This document shows, piece after piece, positions 38,301-47,642 of a stretch of 64,000 nucleotides of DNA (position 1 is its first letter; each line of letters starts with the position of its first letter). The position numbers and the translations under genes were made by a program. The stretch spans positions 1-64,000 of the forward strand of contig JAMLGJ010000012.1 of the NCBI GenBank assembly GCA_023958095.1. Reading direction: 5' to 3'. Under the pieces are notes generated by a model. That model made no database searches. It saw only the letters and a list, made by a program, of their open reading frames with translations, and was not told where the DNA came from. This DNA comes from Microthrixaceae bacterium. Its GTDB lineage: Bacteria > Actinomycetota > Acidimicrobiia > Acidimicrobiales > Microtrichaceae.

Positions 38301-40121
38301 GTGGAGTGCTCCGGGGTCTCGGTCGTGGAACAGGTGCCTCCGGGCCGCGATGCGCTGACTCCCACGGCGCTGCGCGCCGGCCGTGTGGCGCTCGCCGCGG
38401 TCGCCCTCGCAAGGCTCGCCGTGGTCCTGAGGGCCAGCGAACCAGGAGTCGTGCCGGACGAACCCGGCTACTGGGCCGTTGCACGTTGGCTCAGTGGAAG
38501 GGGGCCCCGGTTGCAGATGCTGGACCTCCCGTTCTACGAGCCGGTCCACGGCCTCACGCTGCTGCCGGTCGAGCTTCTTCCGGTCGACCCCACCATCAGG
38601 TACCGCATTGCACTGCTCCTCGGCTTCGCGGCCCTCGTGGGGTCCGCCTGGCTCGTCCGCTTCACGGTCCGCACGCTGGGTGGCGGTGAACTCGCCGCCA
38701 CCGTGTCGTTCACCGTCGTCCTCCTGTGGCCTCCGACACTCCTCACCACCTCCTTCACGTGGTCGGAGTCGACGGTGCTGCTGTGGCTCTGCGCGGTCGT
38801 CGCCGGGACCGCGATCCTGACGACCACCCCCGCTCGCCTCTCCACCACGGCCCTGCTCGGCCTGTCCCTCATGGCCGGAACCGCACCGTTCGTGCACGGC
38901 CGCCTCGCGGTTCTCGTACCGCTGTGGGCAGCAATGGTGCTGTTGTCATGGCATCGGCGCACAACCGTGGGTGCTCCCGGAGGACTCGGTACCGCCACGG
39001 CCGTGCTGTCACTGCTCGCCACAGGCGCGGCCACTGCATCCGGCCTGGCCCTGCGGTCTGCGGCGAGGAACGAGATCTATCGTGATGCGTCCTCCGCAGC
39101 AGGGAGGATCATCTCCACCGCCACCGACCCCTCGGCGTGGTCGTCGGTTCTCGCTGCGGCCCTCGGGCAGGCATGGTACGCACTGGTCGCCTCCGCCGGG
39201 ATGGTGGCAGTGGGTGCCGTGGCACTCGTGCGTGTCGCACTGGACCGCACGGCGGAGCCGCCGGGAGTGCGCCGGTTCGCGACCGCTCTGCTCGTCGCGG
39301 TGGCCGGGATCTGGGCCGTCTCGGCCTGCTTCATGGGGGCGACCGTTGCGGACACCGGGGCGGAGGCTCCCGCTCTGGTACCCCTGCGATGGGATCACGT
39401 CACCTACGGCCGCTACATCGACCCGGCGGTCCTCCTGCTCACCATCACAGGCGTGTGCGGCCTCCTGGTGTCACTGCGAGGTGACGGCACGGTCCACCGG
39501 ACCCGAATCCGCCTGCGGGTCGTGTTCCCGTGGGCTGCGGGGGTGACGGTCCTGCTCGCAGCCGGCGTCGTGATGCGATGGTCGGGGGCCGGGCTCGAGC
39601 CGGTCGTGCAGACGAACATCGCGGCGCTGGCCGCCCTGGGCCTGCCCGGTGGCGCTACGGGGGTCCTCGTCGCAACTGGTCTCGCAGTTGTGGCCATGGC
39701 CCTCATGCACAGCAGCTGTGCCGATCAGGCTCGGTTCCTGCGAGCGGGACTCATCGTCCTGGCGCTGTGGGCGCTGGGTGCACTCGCCGCAGCGTTGTCC
39801 TTCCATGGCACCTACGGGTTCTCCGGGATGTACGAGGACCTGGGGCATCCGCCGGGAGCACACGATCAGATCATCGTGTCGAGCGACGCGCGACTCGATG
39901 CGGCCACTCGCCTCAACTGGCCGGGACAGCAACTGATGCTGGGCGGAAGCGGCTGGGAACTCGAGTTCAGCGATGTCCCCAGTGACGACCTGGGGAACGA
40001 TCCTCCGCAGCGAGCGGGGGTGCTCGCCCTCGCCGGCAGCGCGAGACCCACCGGGGACGGCACGGACTGGGAGCAGGTCGCGGCCGCGGGGGAGGTGCGC
40101 TTCTGGAAGCGCACCGGGTGA
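38301..40121 (+). CDS. polytopic membrane protein, probable GT-C glycosyltransferase
   Basis: 606 residues with about twelve hydrophobic helices. The first outer loop carries VPDEPGYWAVARWLSG, an acidic DE pair in the place where GT39/ArnT-like GT-C enzymes keep their catalytic acid. The last ~100 residues are an outer domain (from MYEDLGHPPGAHDQII). Not similar by eye to the other large membrane proteins here except in layout. Starts considered: GTG 38301, GTG 38325, GTG 38334; none has a convincing ribosome site, so the N-terminus is open. It converges on ugd with a 4-bp gap. Confidence 0.68.
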   Translation: MECSGVSVVEQVPPGRDALTPTALRAGRVALAAVALARLAVVLRASEPGVVPDEPGYWAVARWLSGRGPRLQMLDLPFYEPVHGLTLLPVELLPVDPTIRYRIALLLGFAALVGSAWLVRFTVRTLGGGELAATVSFTVVLLWPPTLLTTSFTWSESTVLLWLCAVVAGTAILTTTPARLSTTALLGLSLMAGTAPFVHGRLAVLVPLWAAMVLLSWHRRTTVGAPGGLGTATAVLSLLATGAATASGLALRSAARNEIYRDASSAAGRIISTATDPSAWSSVLAAALGQAWYALVASAGMVAVGAVALVRVALDRTAEPPGVRRFATALLVAVAGIWAVSACFMGATVADTGAEAPALVPLRWDHVTYGRYIDPAVLLLTITGVCGLLVSLRGDGTVHRTRIRLRVVFPWAAGVTVLLAAGVVMRWSGAGLEPVVQTNIAALAALGLPGGATGVLVATGLAVVAMALMHSSCADQARFLRAGLIVLALWALGALAAALSFHGTYGFSGMYEDLGHPPGAHDQIIVSSDARLDAATRLNWPGQQLMLGGSGWELEFSDVPSDDLGNDPPQRAGVLALAGSARPTGDGTDWEQVAAAGEVRFWKRTG

Positions 40122-40125
40122 CGGC

Positions 40126-41406
40126 TCAGCTCCTGCCCACGGCACGCACGGAGAAGCCGTTGCGCTCCATGGCCGTGTGATCGAGGAGGTTCCGCGCATC
40201 CACCACGTTGGGGGACGCCAGTGATTCCTTCAGCTGCTCGATGTCGGCACGACGGAACTCACCCCACTCGGTGAGCACCATCAGCACCTCCGCGCCGCGA
40301 GTGGCCGCGAACATGTCGTCGACGACCTCGATCCCCTCCGCCACACTCCGGTCGGGGCCGATCCCCGGGTCGAACGCGCGCACCTCGGCCCCGCGGGCCA
40401 GCAGCCGGTCGATGATCCTGAGCGCAGGTGAGTCGCGCAGATCATCGGTGTTCGCCTTGAAGGTGAGCCCCCAGACGGCCACCCGCTTGCCGTTCAGGTC
40501 CCCAACCAGGTCCTCGGCCTTGCCCACGATGCGTCCGAACTGGGCATCGTTGACCTGCATCGCCGAACGCAACAGCCCGAACTCGTATCCCGCGGAATCC
40601 GCGATGTGCGCCAGCGCCGAGGTGTCCTTGGGCAGGCAACTGCCGCCCCAGCCGGGTCCCGGCTGGAGGAACGCGTGTCCGATCCGTCGATCGTGGCCGA
40701 CACCCCGGATCACGTCCTCCACATCGGCTCCGACCGCCTCGGAGACAGCGGCGACCGAGTTGACGAAGCTCAGCTTCGTCGCAAGGAACGAGTTGGCGAC
40801 GTACTTGATCAGTTCGGCCGAAGGCGGGTCGGTCACCACCCAGGGGGCTCCGAGCTCGAGGTAGAGCGACGCGACGCGCAGGGCGACGGAACGGTCCCTG
40901 GCGCCGATCACGATCCGGTCCGGGTTCAAGAAGTCGTGCACCGCGGTCCCCTGGCGCAGGAACTCGGGATTGCTGACGACCTCCACGTCGGGTCGGCCGA
41001 GAGCGTCGGCCACCAGTTGGGTCGTGCCGACAGGAACGGTGGACTTGTTGATCACCACGGCGCCGGCGTCGAGATGATCCGAGATCTGCCCACATGCCTT
41101 CTCCACGAAGGAGAGGTCGGCCGAACCGTCGTCCGCCTGTGGGGTCGGCAGGCACAGGAACACGAACTCGCTTCCCCGGACGGCTGCGGCCACGTCGGTG
41201 GTGAACGCGAGCTTCGAGGTGTGCAGCCCCTCCTCCACCAGCCGGTCGAGCCCTTCCTCGAGGATGGGCACGTGGCCGCTGCGGAGCTTCTCGACCTTCT
41301 CCGCGTCGACGTCGAGGCACACGACGTCGTGGCCCAGGTGGGAGAGGCAGGCCCCGGTGGTCAATCCCACGTATCCCGTACCGACAACGGCGATTCTGGC
41401 GGTCAT
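40126..41406 (-). CDS. ugd: UDP-glucose 6-dehydrogenase family protein
   Basis: 426 residues. N-terminal ARIAVVGTGYVGLTTGACLS (NAD), FLCLPTPQADDGSADLS, NKSTVPVGTT and SNPEFLRQGTAVHDF; catalytic Cys257 in GWGGSCLPKD; C-terminal GLTFKANTDDLRDSPAL. It oxidises UDP-glucose to UDP-glucuronate (a GDP-mannose or UDP-HexNAc dehydrogenase is the alternative within the family). The product would give an acidic sugar for the glycan. The 202-bp gap upstream holds back-to-back promoters for this gene and the YbhN-like gene. Confidence 0.88.
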   Translation of the reverse strand: MTARIAVVGTGYVGLTTGACLSHLGHDVVCLDVDAEKVEKLRSGHVPILEEGLDRLVEEGLHTSKLAFTTDVAAAVRGSEFVFLCLPTPQADDGSADLSFVEKACGQISDHLDAGAVVINKSTVPVGTTQLVADALGRPDVEVVSNPEFLRQGTAVHDFLNPDRIVIGARDRSVALRVASLYLELGAPWVVTDPPSAELIKYVANSFLATKLSFVNSVAAVSEAVGADVEDVIRGVGHDRRIGHAFLQPGPGWGGSCLPKDTSALAHIADSAGYEFGLLRSAMQVNDAQFGRIVGKAEDLVGDLNGKRVAVWGLTFKANTDDLRDSPALRIIDRLLARGAEVRAFDPGIGPDRSVAEGIEVVDDMFAATRGAEVLMVLTEWGEFRRADIEQLKESLASPNVVDARNLLDHTAMERNGFSVRAVGRS

Positions 41407-41517
41407 CCCAACAAGTCCTGTCTCAGCTGCGGCGCCTCGGCCGTGTTCCTGGGCCACGCAGTCCGCCCCGGGCGGGCGAGCGGCCCGGCCCGGATCGGAT
41501 GATGGTGGAGAAGAGCG

Positions 41518-41523
41518 AGGATA
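41518..41523 (-). promoter_or_regulatory. possible -10 box for ugd
   Basis: TATCCT on the minus strand, about 110 nt before the ATG at 41406; would give a leader near 105 nt. No TANNNT box lies at leaderless distance. The leader has no clear riboswitch-like fold that I can identify. Confidence 0.35.
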
Positions 41524-41591
41524 GCGGAACGCCCCGCGAAACCCGCCTTCGCAGGGCCCGGGCCGGTCATGGGTCGCGCGGTGGGCTTGGG

Positions 41592-41597
41592 TACAGT
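41592..41597 (+). promoter_or_regulatory. -10 box upstream of YbhN-like gene
   Basis: TACAGT with 11 nt to the ATG at 41609; leader of about 5 nt. Confidence 0.45.
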
Positions 41598-41608
41598 CTG
41601 GGCTTCCA

Positions 41609-42619
41609 ATGAACGCCGACACCACGGAACCGGCCCACGGACCGGATGCGGTCCCCGGAGCCGAACCGGACCCGCCCCAGCGGCGCCCACTGTGGAAGCG
41701 GCTGGTGAGCCCCCTCCTGCTCGGCCTCGTCCTCGTGTTCGTGATCGTCGCCCTGCAACGGAACTGGGCCGCTGTCCGCTCCGAGCTTGACCTGCTCAGC
41801 GTCTGGGACCTGGTCGCGGCGACCGCAGCCGTGGTGGGAGCCCTCATCGCGACCTGGTTGGCATGGCACCTGATCCTCCGGCACCTCGGGGGCAGGCTCG
41901 CGGCGCACCCCAGCCAGGTTCTGTTCTTCAGCTCACAGGTCGGCAAGTACGTTCCGGGCAGCGTGTGGCCTGCGTTGATCGCAGCTCGGATCGGCCTCGC
42001 GAACGGCGTACCCACCCCGGTGGCCCTCGGCAGCTACCTGCTCGGCATGCTCGTGACGGTTGCCACCGGGCTGCTTCTCACTCCACTGCTGCTGATCGAA
42101 CGCAGTGACCCCACCATCGTGATGATCGCAGTGGCCGGACCGTGTGCCGGAGTGACCCTGCTCGCGCTCGCTGCACACCGTGGTGGCCTGCACCGTCTCG
42201 CAGAATGGGCCTCCCGACGCTCGGGGCGGAGCATCCCCTCGCCCTACCTGCCGCCGAGGGTGATCGTGCCCATCGCAGGTGTGCAGGTGGTGTCCTGGGC
42301 GTTCTTCGGCCTGCACGTGTGGCTCCTGGCGCGGCCCCTGGGCACCGGTGTGGCCGACCTCCTTCCCGTAGTAGCGGCCTTCGCCCTGGCGTTCGCAGCG
42401 GGACTGGTCGTGTTCCCGCTGCCCGCCGGCGCCGGTGTCCGTGAGGCCGTGCTGATGATCGCCCTGGAACCCTCCATCGGCCGCGCCGGGGCCCTGAGCG
42501 TTGCCGTGCTGTCCCGGTTCGTCATCATCGCGGCGGAACTGGGCGTGGCGGCGGTGGTCGGGGTCCCCCACGCCATACGCGCCGTGAAGCGCGGCGACGG
42601 CGACGACGAGTTGCTCTGA
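41609..42619 (+). CDS. YbhN / AglD-like (LPG synthase TM region) membrane protein
   Basis: 336 residues. A ~30-residue polar start, then about eight helices. The motif SSQVGKYVPGSVWPALIAAR is the hallmark of the YbhN/UPF0104 family (lysylphosphatidylglycerol synthase transmembrane region), and FPLPAGAGVREAVLM is the second conserved block. Members are often found in polysaccharide clusters and may act as lipid or lipid-sugar flippases (inference). It sits between ugd and FkbM genes, transcribed alone from a TACAGT promoter. Confidence 0.82.
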   Translation: MNADTTEPAHGPDAVPGAEPDPPQRRPLWKRLVSPLLLGLVLVFVIVALQRNWAAVRSELDLLSVWDLVAATAAVVGALIATWLAWHLILRHLGGRLAAHPSQVLFFSSQVGKYVPGSVWPALIAARIGLANGVPTPVALGSYLLGMLVTVATGLLLTPLLLIERSDPTIVMIAVAGPCAGVTLLALAAHRGGLHRLAEWASRRSGRSIPSPYLPPRVIVPIAGVQVVSWAFFGLHVWLLARPLGTGVADLLPVVAAFALAFAAGLVVFPLPAGAGVREAVLMIALEPSIGRAGALSVAVLSRFVIIAAELGVAAVVGVPHAIRAVKRGDGDDELL

Positions 42620-42631
42620 GGGCCGAACCGT

Positions 42632-43408
42632 TCAGTCGACGCCCAGCTCGCTGCGGTGGCGGTCGGTGAGGAAGAACGTGTTGAACGCACCTGCGACCTG
42701 CCCGGGGTCGACGAGTCGTGCGGTCGCCGGGTCGTAGTCCATGGCTCTGTAGCCTCGCCCGGAGAGGAACCCGGTCGTCTGCTCGGATGGCCGCTCGATC
42801 AACATGACCGGGCGGCAACGGGCGATCGTGCGCTCCGCCCCACGGACGACCAGGTCGTCGACACCCTCGACGTCCACCTTGAGGAGTTGCGGACTGAGGT
42901 CGAGGTCGTCGAGTGGTCCGACCGGTACGACCACCGACTCGAGCGCCGCCCGTCGCGGGTCGAATCGGGCGAAGTTGGACGCGTCGAGGAACTCGGCTGC
43001 TTCCGCCGGGGCGAGGGAGGCCCGGGTGTCCCACCAGGTGTGCCCGTAGCGGGGCACGTGGAGTTCCATCTCCCCGGGTTCCAGTGCCATGCCCATGTTG
43101 TGCACCTCGACCTCCGGGTAGCGCTGGCGGAGGTGTGCTGCGAGCACCGGGTTGGGCTCGACCGCAACTATCCGGGGGGCGGCGAGAACCATGTTGAGGG
43201 ACCGGATCGACTGACCGCGGTTGGCACCGATGTCCACGACGTTCGGCTCGTGCCAGCCGAATCGGGCCAGCAGGGCGAATTCCGGTTCATGGGGGCGATG
43301 GAGGACCGACAGGGGCAGGTCCCTGAGGCGACGCAGGCCGATCAGGCTACGGCTCGGCACATGGGAGGCCATCGAGCGAATGAGCTTCGTGGCTGCGCTG
43401 GTCGCCAT
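42632..43408 (-). CDS. FkbM family methyltransferase
   Basis: 258 residues. SAM site VVDIGANRGQSIRSL, then RIVAVEPNPVLAAHLRQRY and LLKVDVEGVDDLVVRGAERTI, the order seen in FkbM-type O-methyltransferases. In surface-glycan clusters these methylate sugar hydroxyls. ATG 43408 is 7 nt behind a TACTGT -10 box (leaderless). It may be co-transcribed with GT4 and GT2 genes upstream on the same strand as well. Confidence 0.84.
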   Translation of the reverse strand: MATSAATKLIRSMASHVPSRSLIGLRRLRDLPLSVLHRPHEPEFALLARFGWHEPNVVDIGANRGQSIRSLNMVLAAPRIVAVEPNPVLAAHLRQRYPEVEVHNMGMALEPGEMELHVPRYGHTWWDTRASLAPAEAAEFLDASNFARFDPRRAALESVVVPVGPLDDLDLSPQLLKVDVEGVDDLVVRGAERTIARCRPVMLIERPSEQTTGFLSGRGYRAMDYDPATARLVDPGQVAGAFNTFFLTDRHRSELGVD

Positions 43409-43415
43409 CGGGTCG

Positions 43416-43421
43416 ACAGTA
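43416..43421 (-). promoter_or_regulatory. -10 box of leaderless FkbM gene promoter
   Basis: TACTGT on the minus strand, 7 nt before the ATG at 43408. Confidence 0.55.
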
Positions 43422-43450
43422 GCCGCCGCCCATGTGGCCTCCCCGGCCTT

Positions 43451-44536
43451 TCAGGCGCTGAGCAGGGCCTCGATGTACCCGGCCCACTGCGCGGGCACGT
43501 CGGGGGGCCGAACCCCGGAGGTGAGCGCCTCGAGGGTCTCACCGTCGTAGAGGCGGTCGATCGCGGCGGCCAGTGCATCGACGTCGCCCGGTTCCACGAG
43601 CATGCCGTCCACTCCGTCCACGACCTGGTCGGCCAGATCCCCCACGCGCGTCGCTATCGCAGGGCGGCCCGCCAGGTGGGCGATCTGGGGCTGCTGCGAG
43701 CCCGTGCCGGAGAGGTACGGACACACGAGGGCGTCGTGCTCGGAGAACAGGTCCATGATCGCTTCCGGGGCCAGGTAGTCATCGATGATCTGCACCCTGT
43801 CTTCCAGACCGAGCTCACGAGCGAGCTCCCGGGTGTGCTCCACCGGCGTCCAGAACTCCCCTGCGATCGTCAGCTCCACCGGGGTGTCGGCTCGTGCCAC
43901 CGCACGGATGAGCACGTCGATGCCCTTGTAGGGCCGGACGAGCCCGAAGAACAGGAGCCTGCCACTCCGCTCCCCCGGGGGTCTCGGCCCGGACTCGGGT
44001 GTCGGGAAAAAGAACGGCAACCGGGCCACCACCGGGGCGGCCACTCCCACCGAGCGCGCGGTCCCGGCCTCGACCTCCGAGTGGACGAGCACGCCGTCGA
44101 CACTCCCCAGCAACCACTTGAGCAGCCGCTGCTGGAGCGGATCGGCCTCGTGGGGCTTCACGTTGTGGCACAGCGCAACGACGCGCGCTCCGTGCCTTCG
44201 CACTCGCTTCATGATCGCGGCGTAGGCCGGCACCTGGAATCCGTTGACCACCGAGAGCACCACCAGGTCCGCGTCGCTCGCGGGACCGGCGGCAGAACGC
44301 CACCACGAGGTCGGGTCGTACCAGGCCAGGGCCCTGCGGGTCCCCGGGAACGTGGCCTCGGTGCGTGACTCGTCGAGCTCCAGCTCACCCGGATACAGAC
44401 GCTTGGGGTACTGGGCGGACCACGACAGGAGATCGACTCGGTGGCCCGCTTCGGCCAAGTGCTCGGCGAGCATCGTCGTGTGCTGCGCCACCCCACCCTT
44501 GTAGGGGTGCGTGGGACCCACCAGGGTGACCCTCAT
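43451..44536 (-). CDS. family 4 glycosyltransferase
   Basis: 361 residues, GT-B fold. N-terminal VTLVGPTHPYKGGVAQHT with the glycine-rich acceptor loop; LLFFGLVRPYKGIDVLIRAV and VCPYLSGTGSQQPQIAHLAG in the donor half, where the usual E-x7-E segment is replaced by a Gln-rich one (GSQQPQ), as in some WcaK/AmsD-like members. Lies 30 nt after the GT2 gene, same strand. Donor unknown. Confidence 0.8.
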   Translation of the reverse strand: MRVTLVGPTHPYKGGVAQHTTMLAEHLAEAGHRVDLLSWSAQYPKRLYPGELELDESRTEATFPGTRRALAWYDPTSWWRSAAGPASDADLVVLSVVNGFQVPAYAAIMKRVRRHGARVVALCHNVKPHEADPLQQRLLKWLLGSVDGVLVHSEVEAGTARSVGVAAPVVARLPFFFPTPESGPRPPGERSGRLLFFGLVRPYKGIDVLIRAVARADTPVELTIAGEFWTPVEHTRELARELGLEDRVQIIDDYLAPEAIMDLFSEHDALVCPYLSGTGSQQPQIAHLAGRPAIATRVGDLADQVVDGVDGMLVEPGDVDALAAAIDRLYDGETLEALTSGVRPPDVPAQWAGYIEALLSA

Positions 44537-44566
44537 CGGACGACGTCGCGATTCACCCCGGCGGCC

Positions 44567-45526
44567 CTACCCATCCGACCCGCTCCGCGAAAGAACCTCG
44601 CGGCGCTGCTGATTGCGTATCTCGGCTGTCATCCGACGGTTCGCCGCGAGCAGGTCGGCGAGGAAGCCGACGACCCAGATCTGCGTGGTCAACAACAGGA
44701 ACACCGTCGCGGCGACCAGGGAGGGAACACGACTGGCCACGTCGTCGGTGAACAACTGCAGGTACAACCACCTGGCCACCAGCACGACACTGGCGAGGAA
44801 CGGGAGGAGGCCGGCGAGGAAGAAGAACCGGAAGGGCTTGTACAGGGCGAAGCTTCGCACGATGGTGGAGCCGGATCGCCAGATGTACTGCGGGATCGAC
44901 TTGACGAGCCTCGACTCACGGGTGGCGGGGTTGACCCCCACCGGCACCGAGGAGACGCGCAGTCCCTCCCATCCGGCCTGAACGATCGTCTCCATGGTGT
45001 AGCTGTACTTGCCGAACACCTGGAGGCGGATCGCCGCCTCCCGGCCGAAGGCCCTGAACCCGGACGCTGCGTCACGGACCTCGGTCGAGGAGAACTTCCT
45101 GACCACCCAGCTACCACCACGCTGGAGTCGCTTCTTCATGCGCGAGAAGTCATCCACCGCCTCGATGGGGCGCTCCCCCACGACCATGTCCGCCTCTCCC
45201 GCAACCACCGGAGCCGTGAGCGCGGGGATGCAGGAGGCTTGGTACTGGTTGTCGGCGTCGGTGTTGACGATCACGTCCGCGTCCAGACGCAGCCCGGCGT
45301 CGAGGCCGGTGAGGAAGGCATTGGCCAGGCCACGGTTCTCCGGGACGGTCACCACATGGTCGACGCCGTGCTCCCTGGCCACCTCCGCGGTGCGGTCACC
45401 GGATCCGTCATCGATCACGAGCCACTCCACACAGGAGAACCCCTCCACCTCACGCGGCAGATCCCGGAGCGTCCCGGGGAGGGTCTCCTCCTCGTTGTAG
45501 CAGGGGATCTGGATGATGAGTTTCAT
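44567..45526 (-). CDS. membrane-anchored family 2 glycosyltransferase (polyprenyl-phosphate type)
   Basis: 319 residues. GT2 core: IIQIPCYNEEETLPGTL, VIDDGSGDRT, VPENRGLANAFLTGL, VNTDADNQYQ, and the late GFRAFGREAA. Two C-terminal helices (about 229-252 and 265-290) follow, as in DPM1/Arn-type enzymes that load sugars onto polyprenyl phosphate. It likely supplies lipid-linked sugar to the GT-C proteins encoded upstream. A TAGACT box lies 9 nt before the ATG. Confidence 0.83.
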   Translation of the reverse strand: MKLIIQIPCYNEEETLPGTLRDLPREVEGFSCVEWLVIDDGSGDRTAEVAREHGVDHVVTVPENRGLANAFLTGLDAGLRLDADVIVNTDADNQYQASCIPALTAPVVAGEADMVVGERPIEAVDDFSRMKKRLQRGGSWVVRKFSSTEVRDAASGFRAFGREAAIRLQVFGKYSYTMETIVQAGWEGLRVSSVPVGVNPATRESRLVKSIPQYIWRSGSTIVRSFALYKPFRFFFLAGLLPFLASVVLVARWLYLQLFTDDVASRVPSLVAATVFLLLTTQIWVVGFLADLLAANRRMTAEIRNQQRREVLSRSGSDG

Positions 45527-45535
45527 GGTCGACCG

Positions 45536-45541
45536 AGTCTA
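45536..45541 (-). promoter_or_regulatory. -10 box upstream of GT2 gene
   Basis: TAGACT on the minus strand with a 9-nt spacer to the ATG at 45526. Confidence 0.48.
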
Positions 45542-45572
45542 GGGCGGCGGTCCGGACGCCCCGGAGTTTGCG

Positions 45573-47642
45573 TCAGCCGTCGATGCGCCGGAGGAAGAAC
45601 ATGAGCTCCTCGCTCCGGTAGCCCATCGGCAGGCGTGTGACCGAGGCCTCCGCCAGCCGGTCGTTCACCACCTTCGGAACGGTCTGCACACTCCCGCCGG
45701 GAGCTGCTGAGAACTCCTCCAGCGACTCCCTGTCCTGGGTCACCAGATACAGAGTGCGCCCTGCCTCCTCCCACTCAGCGGCGGTTTCGAGGACCTCTGC
45801 GGGGCCGTCGGACGCCCGCGCCACCGCAACCGGCACCCCACACCAGGAGCGAAAGGTCTGCACCACCGAAGCCCAGTTGAAGCTCTGCGGGAGCAGGATC
45901 GCACCATTGCTGCCGACCGCTTCGCACACGGGCTCCACGGCCGCCGGGAAGCCTGCCTGCGCCCGGTGGCTCGCGATCGGCGCGGTCGATGCCGCCGGGG
46001 CGAGGACCAGCACCGAAGCCGACACACCGGCAACGAGCCTGCGCCGGCCACCCCGGAGCCCGGTGAGGCCGACGAGTGACGTGAGACCGACCGCTGCGAA
46101 CACGGCCACGCACGGCAGCAGCGCGGGCACGTACCTGCGGCTGGCCCACAACTGGTCCGGTGTGATCTGCGGCGTCCACAGGTAGAGAACGCCGGCGGTG
46201 AGGACGAGACCCAACACGACCAGCTCGGCGGGTGCTGCCCGACGAGCGACGACCCGCCGTGCCACCACGCCGATTCCGACGATGGCCACCAGGAGTGCGG
46301 GCGCCCCGATGTACCAGGACATCCACTCCATCGACCGTTCGGCGTACACACGACCCGGTTCCACCTCCACACCTTCGACCGCCTGCAGGGCGGAGATCCT
46401 TCCGAAGACCGCTCCATGGGCCTCCATCAGCAGTGGGCGGAGGAACCACAGTGCTGCGAAGCAGCCCGCCACACAGATGCCAGCCAGGTCCGCCAGCCCC
46501 CCGGCACGCTCGAGGAGTGACCTCGGGCGCCCGGAGCGGACCCAAGCCCATGCAAGGAGGAACGACCCGGCGAGCGAGACGGCGAGCAGGAGGCGCAGGC
46601 CGGTGATGCGGCTGGCCAGGGAACGTGCGTAGTCCCCCGTGAACCAGTTGAGGTCGACGAATCCGACGGCAATCGGAGCCAGCGCGCCCAGGGCCACCAG
46701 GAGCGCGGCTCTGGAACGCACCGGGCGCAGGGAGGGATCCGATACCACCCAGATCGCAACGAGCGGCACTATTGCAGCCAGGTACACGAGCGAGTCGACC
46801 CGCACCGCGGTGGTGGCTCCCAGCAGGAAGCCTGCGGCGACCGCGGACCACGTGGGGACCTCGCGGCGCGGGGCCATTCCCACGCCGAGCGCGAGCGCTG
46901 CCCAGAGCAGGGCGAGCGTCATCGTCTCGGAGAACGCGTCCCGACCCACGTACATGAAGGGAGCCGACACCCCCACCAGGAGCACCGGCAGCAGCGACAG
47001 CCAAGGGCGTCGGGTCACCCCCACCGCAACCGCGTACACGCCGAGCAGGCCGATGCCGAGCAGCACCGCCGGCACGCGGAACATGAGCGCCTCGCCGCCC
47101 AGCCCGTGGGCAACCGCCAGAACGGCGGGGAGCAGGTGGTTGAACTGGAAGACCTTGTCGGTGCTGTCCTGTGAAGCTGTCGAAACCGCGGGCTCGGTCT
47201 GCCGGTACGGCTCGAACGGTGTGCCGCGGGTCTCGATCACGAGTTCGCCGGTGCGTGCCATGTACAGGGCGGTCGCGACATAGCTGCCGGGGTCGCGGTC
47301 CATGAGCACGTGTTCTGATGGCCGGGCCGCCCAGAACGCCACGAACAGCGCCACGAGCGCGAAGCACACCGCCGCGGCCCTGCCGCCGCCGTCCCCACCG
47401 CCTCGGACGCAGCCACGCGCGGCGAGCGCCACGGGGACGCCCAGCACGACTCCACCAGCCAGTGCCGGTACCAGGGAGTAGGTTCCGAACAGGCCGAGCA
47501 CGAGTGCCGAGAGGCCGAACGCGCCTGCACCGCCGGCGAGAAGCACCACAGCGGCATCGAACCATCCGGGCGTGCGGCCGGGCGCGACGGGAGGCTCGCC
47601 TGACCGGACCGGGTCGGCCTCCGCGGCAACCACGGCGCTCAC
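45573..47642 (-). CDS. polytopic GT-C-like glycosyltransferase
   Basis: 689 residues, about twelve helices and a C-terminal outer domain. The first outer loop has MDRDPGSYVATALYMARTGEL; the RDPGSY acid fits the catalytic Asp position of GT39-type enzymes. It is a paralogue of the protein at 49654-51708 (shared TPF, QFNHLLPA, AMFR.P, TRRPWLS, RD.FSE blocks). The GTG at 47642 overlaps the stop of the upstream gene (GTGA). It is the last gene of the methyltransferase-led operon. Probably transfers a lipid-linked sugar outside the membrane; sugar unknown. Confidence 0.75.
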   Translation of the reverse strand: MSAVVAAEADPVRSGEPPVAPGRTPGWFDAAVVLLAGGAGAFGLSALVLGLFGTYSLVPALAGGVVLGVPVALAARGCVRGGGDGGGRAAAVCFALVALFVAFWAARPSEHVLMDRDPGSYVATALYMARTGELVIETRGTPFEPYRQTEPAVSTASQDSTDKVFQFNHLLPAVLAVAHGLGGEALMFRVPAVLLGIGLLGVYAVAVGVTRRPWLSLLPVLLVGVSAPFMYVGRDAFSETMTLALLWAALALGVGMAPRREVPTWSAVAAGFLLGATTAVRVDSLVYLAAIVPLVAIWVVSDPSLRPVRSRAALLVALGALAPIAVGFVDLNWFTGDYARSLASRITGLRLLLAVSLAGSFLLAWAWVRSGRPRSLLERAGGLADLAGICVAGCFAALWFLRPLLMEAHGAVFGRISALQAVEGVEVEPGRVYAERSMEWMSWYIGAPALLVAIVGIGVVARRVVARRAAPAELVVLGLVLTAGVLYLWTPQITPDQLWASRRYVPALLPCVAVFAAVGLTSLVGLTGLRGGRRRLVAGVSASVLVLAPAASTAPIASHRAQAGFPAAVEPVCEAVGSNGAILLPQSFNWASVVQTFRSWCGVPVAVARASDGPAEVLETAAEWEEAGRTLYLVTQDRESLEEFSAAPGGSVQTVPKVVNDRLAEASVTRLPMGYRSEELMFFLRRIDG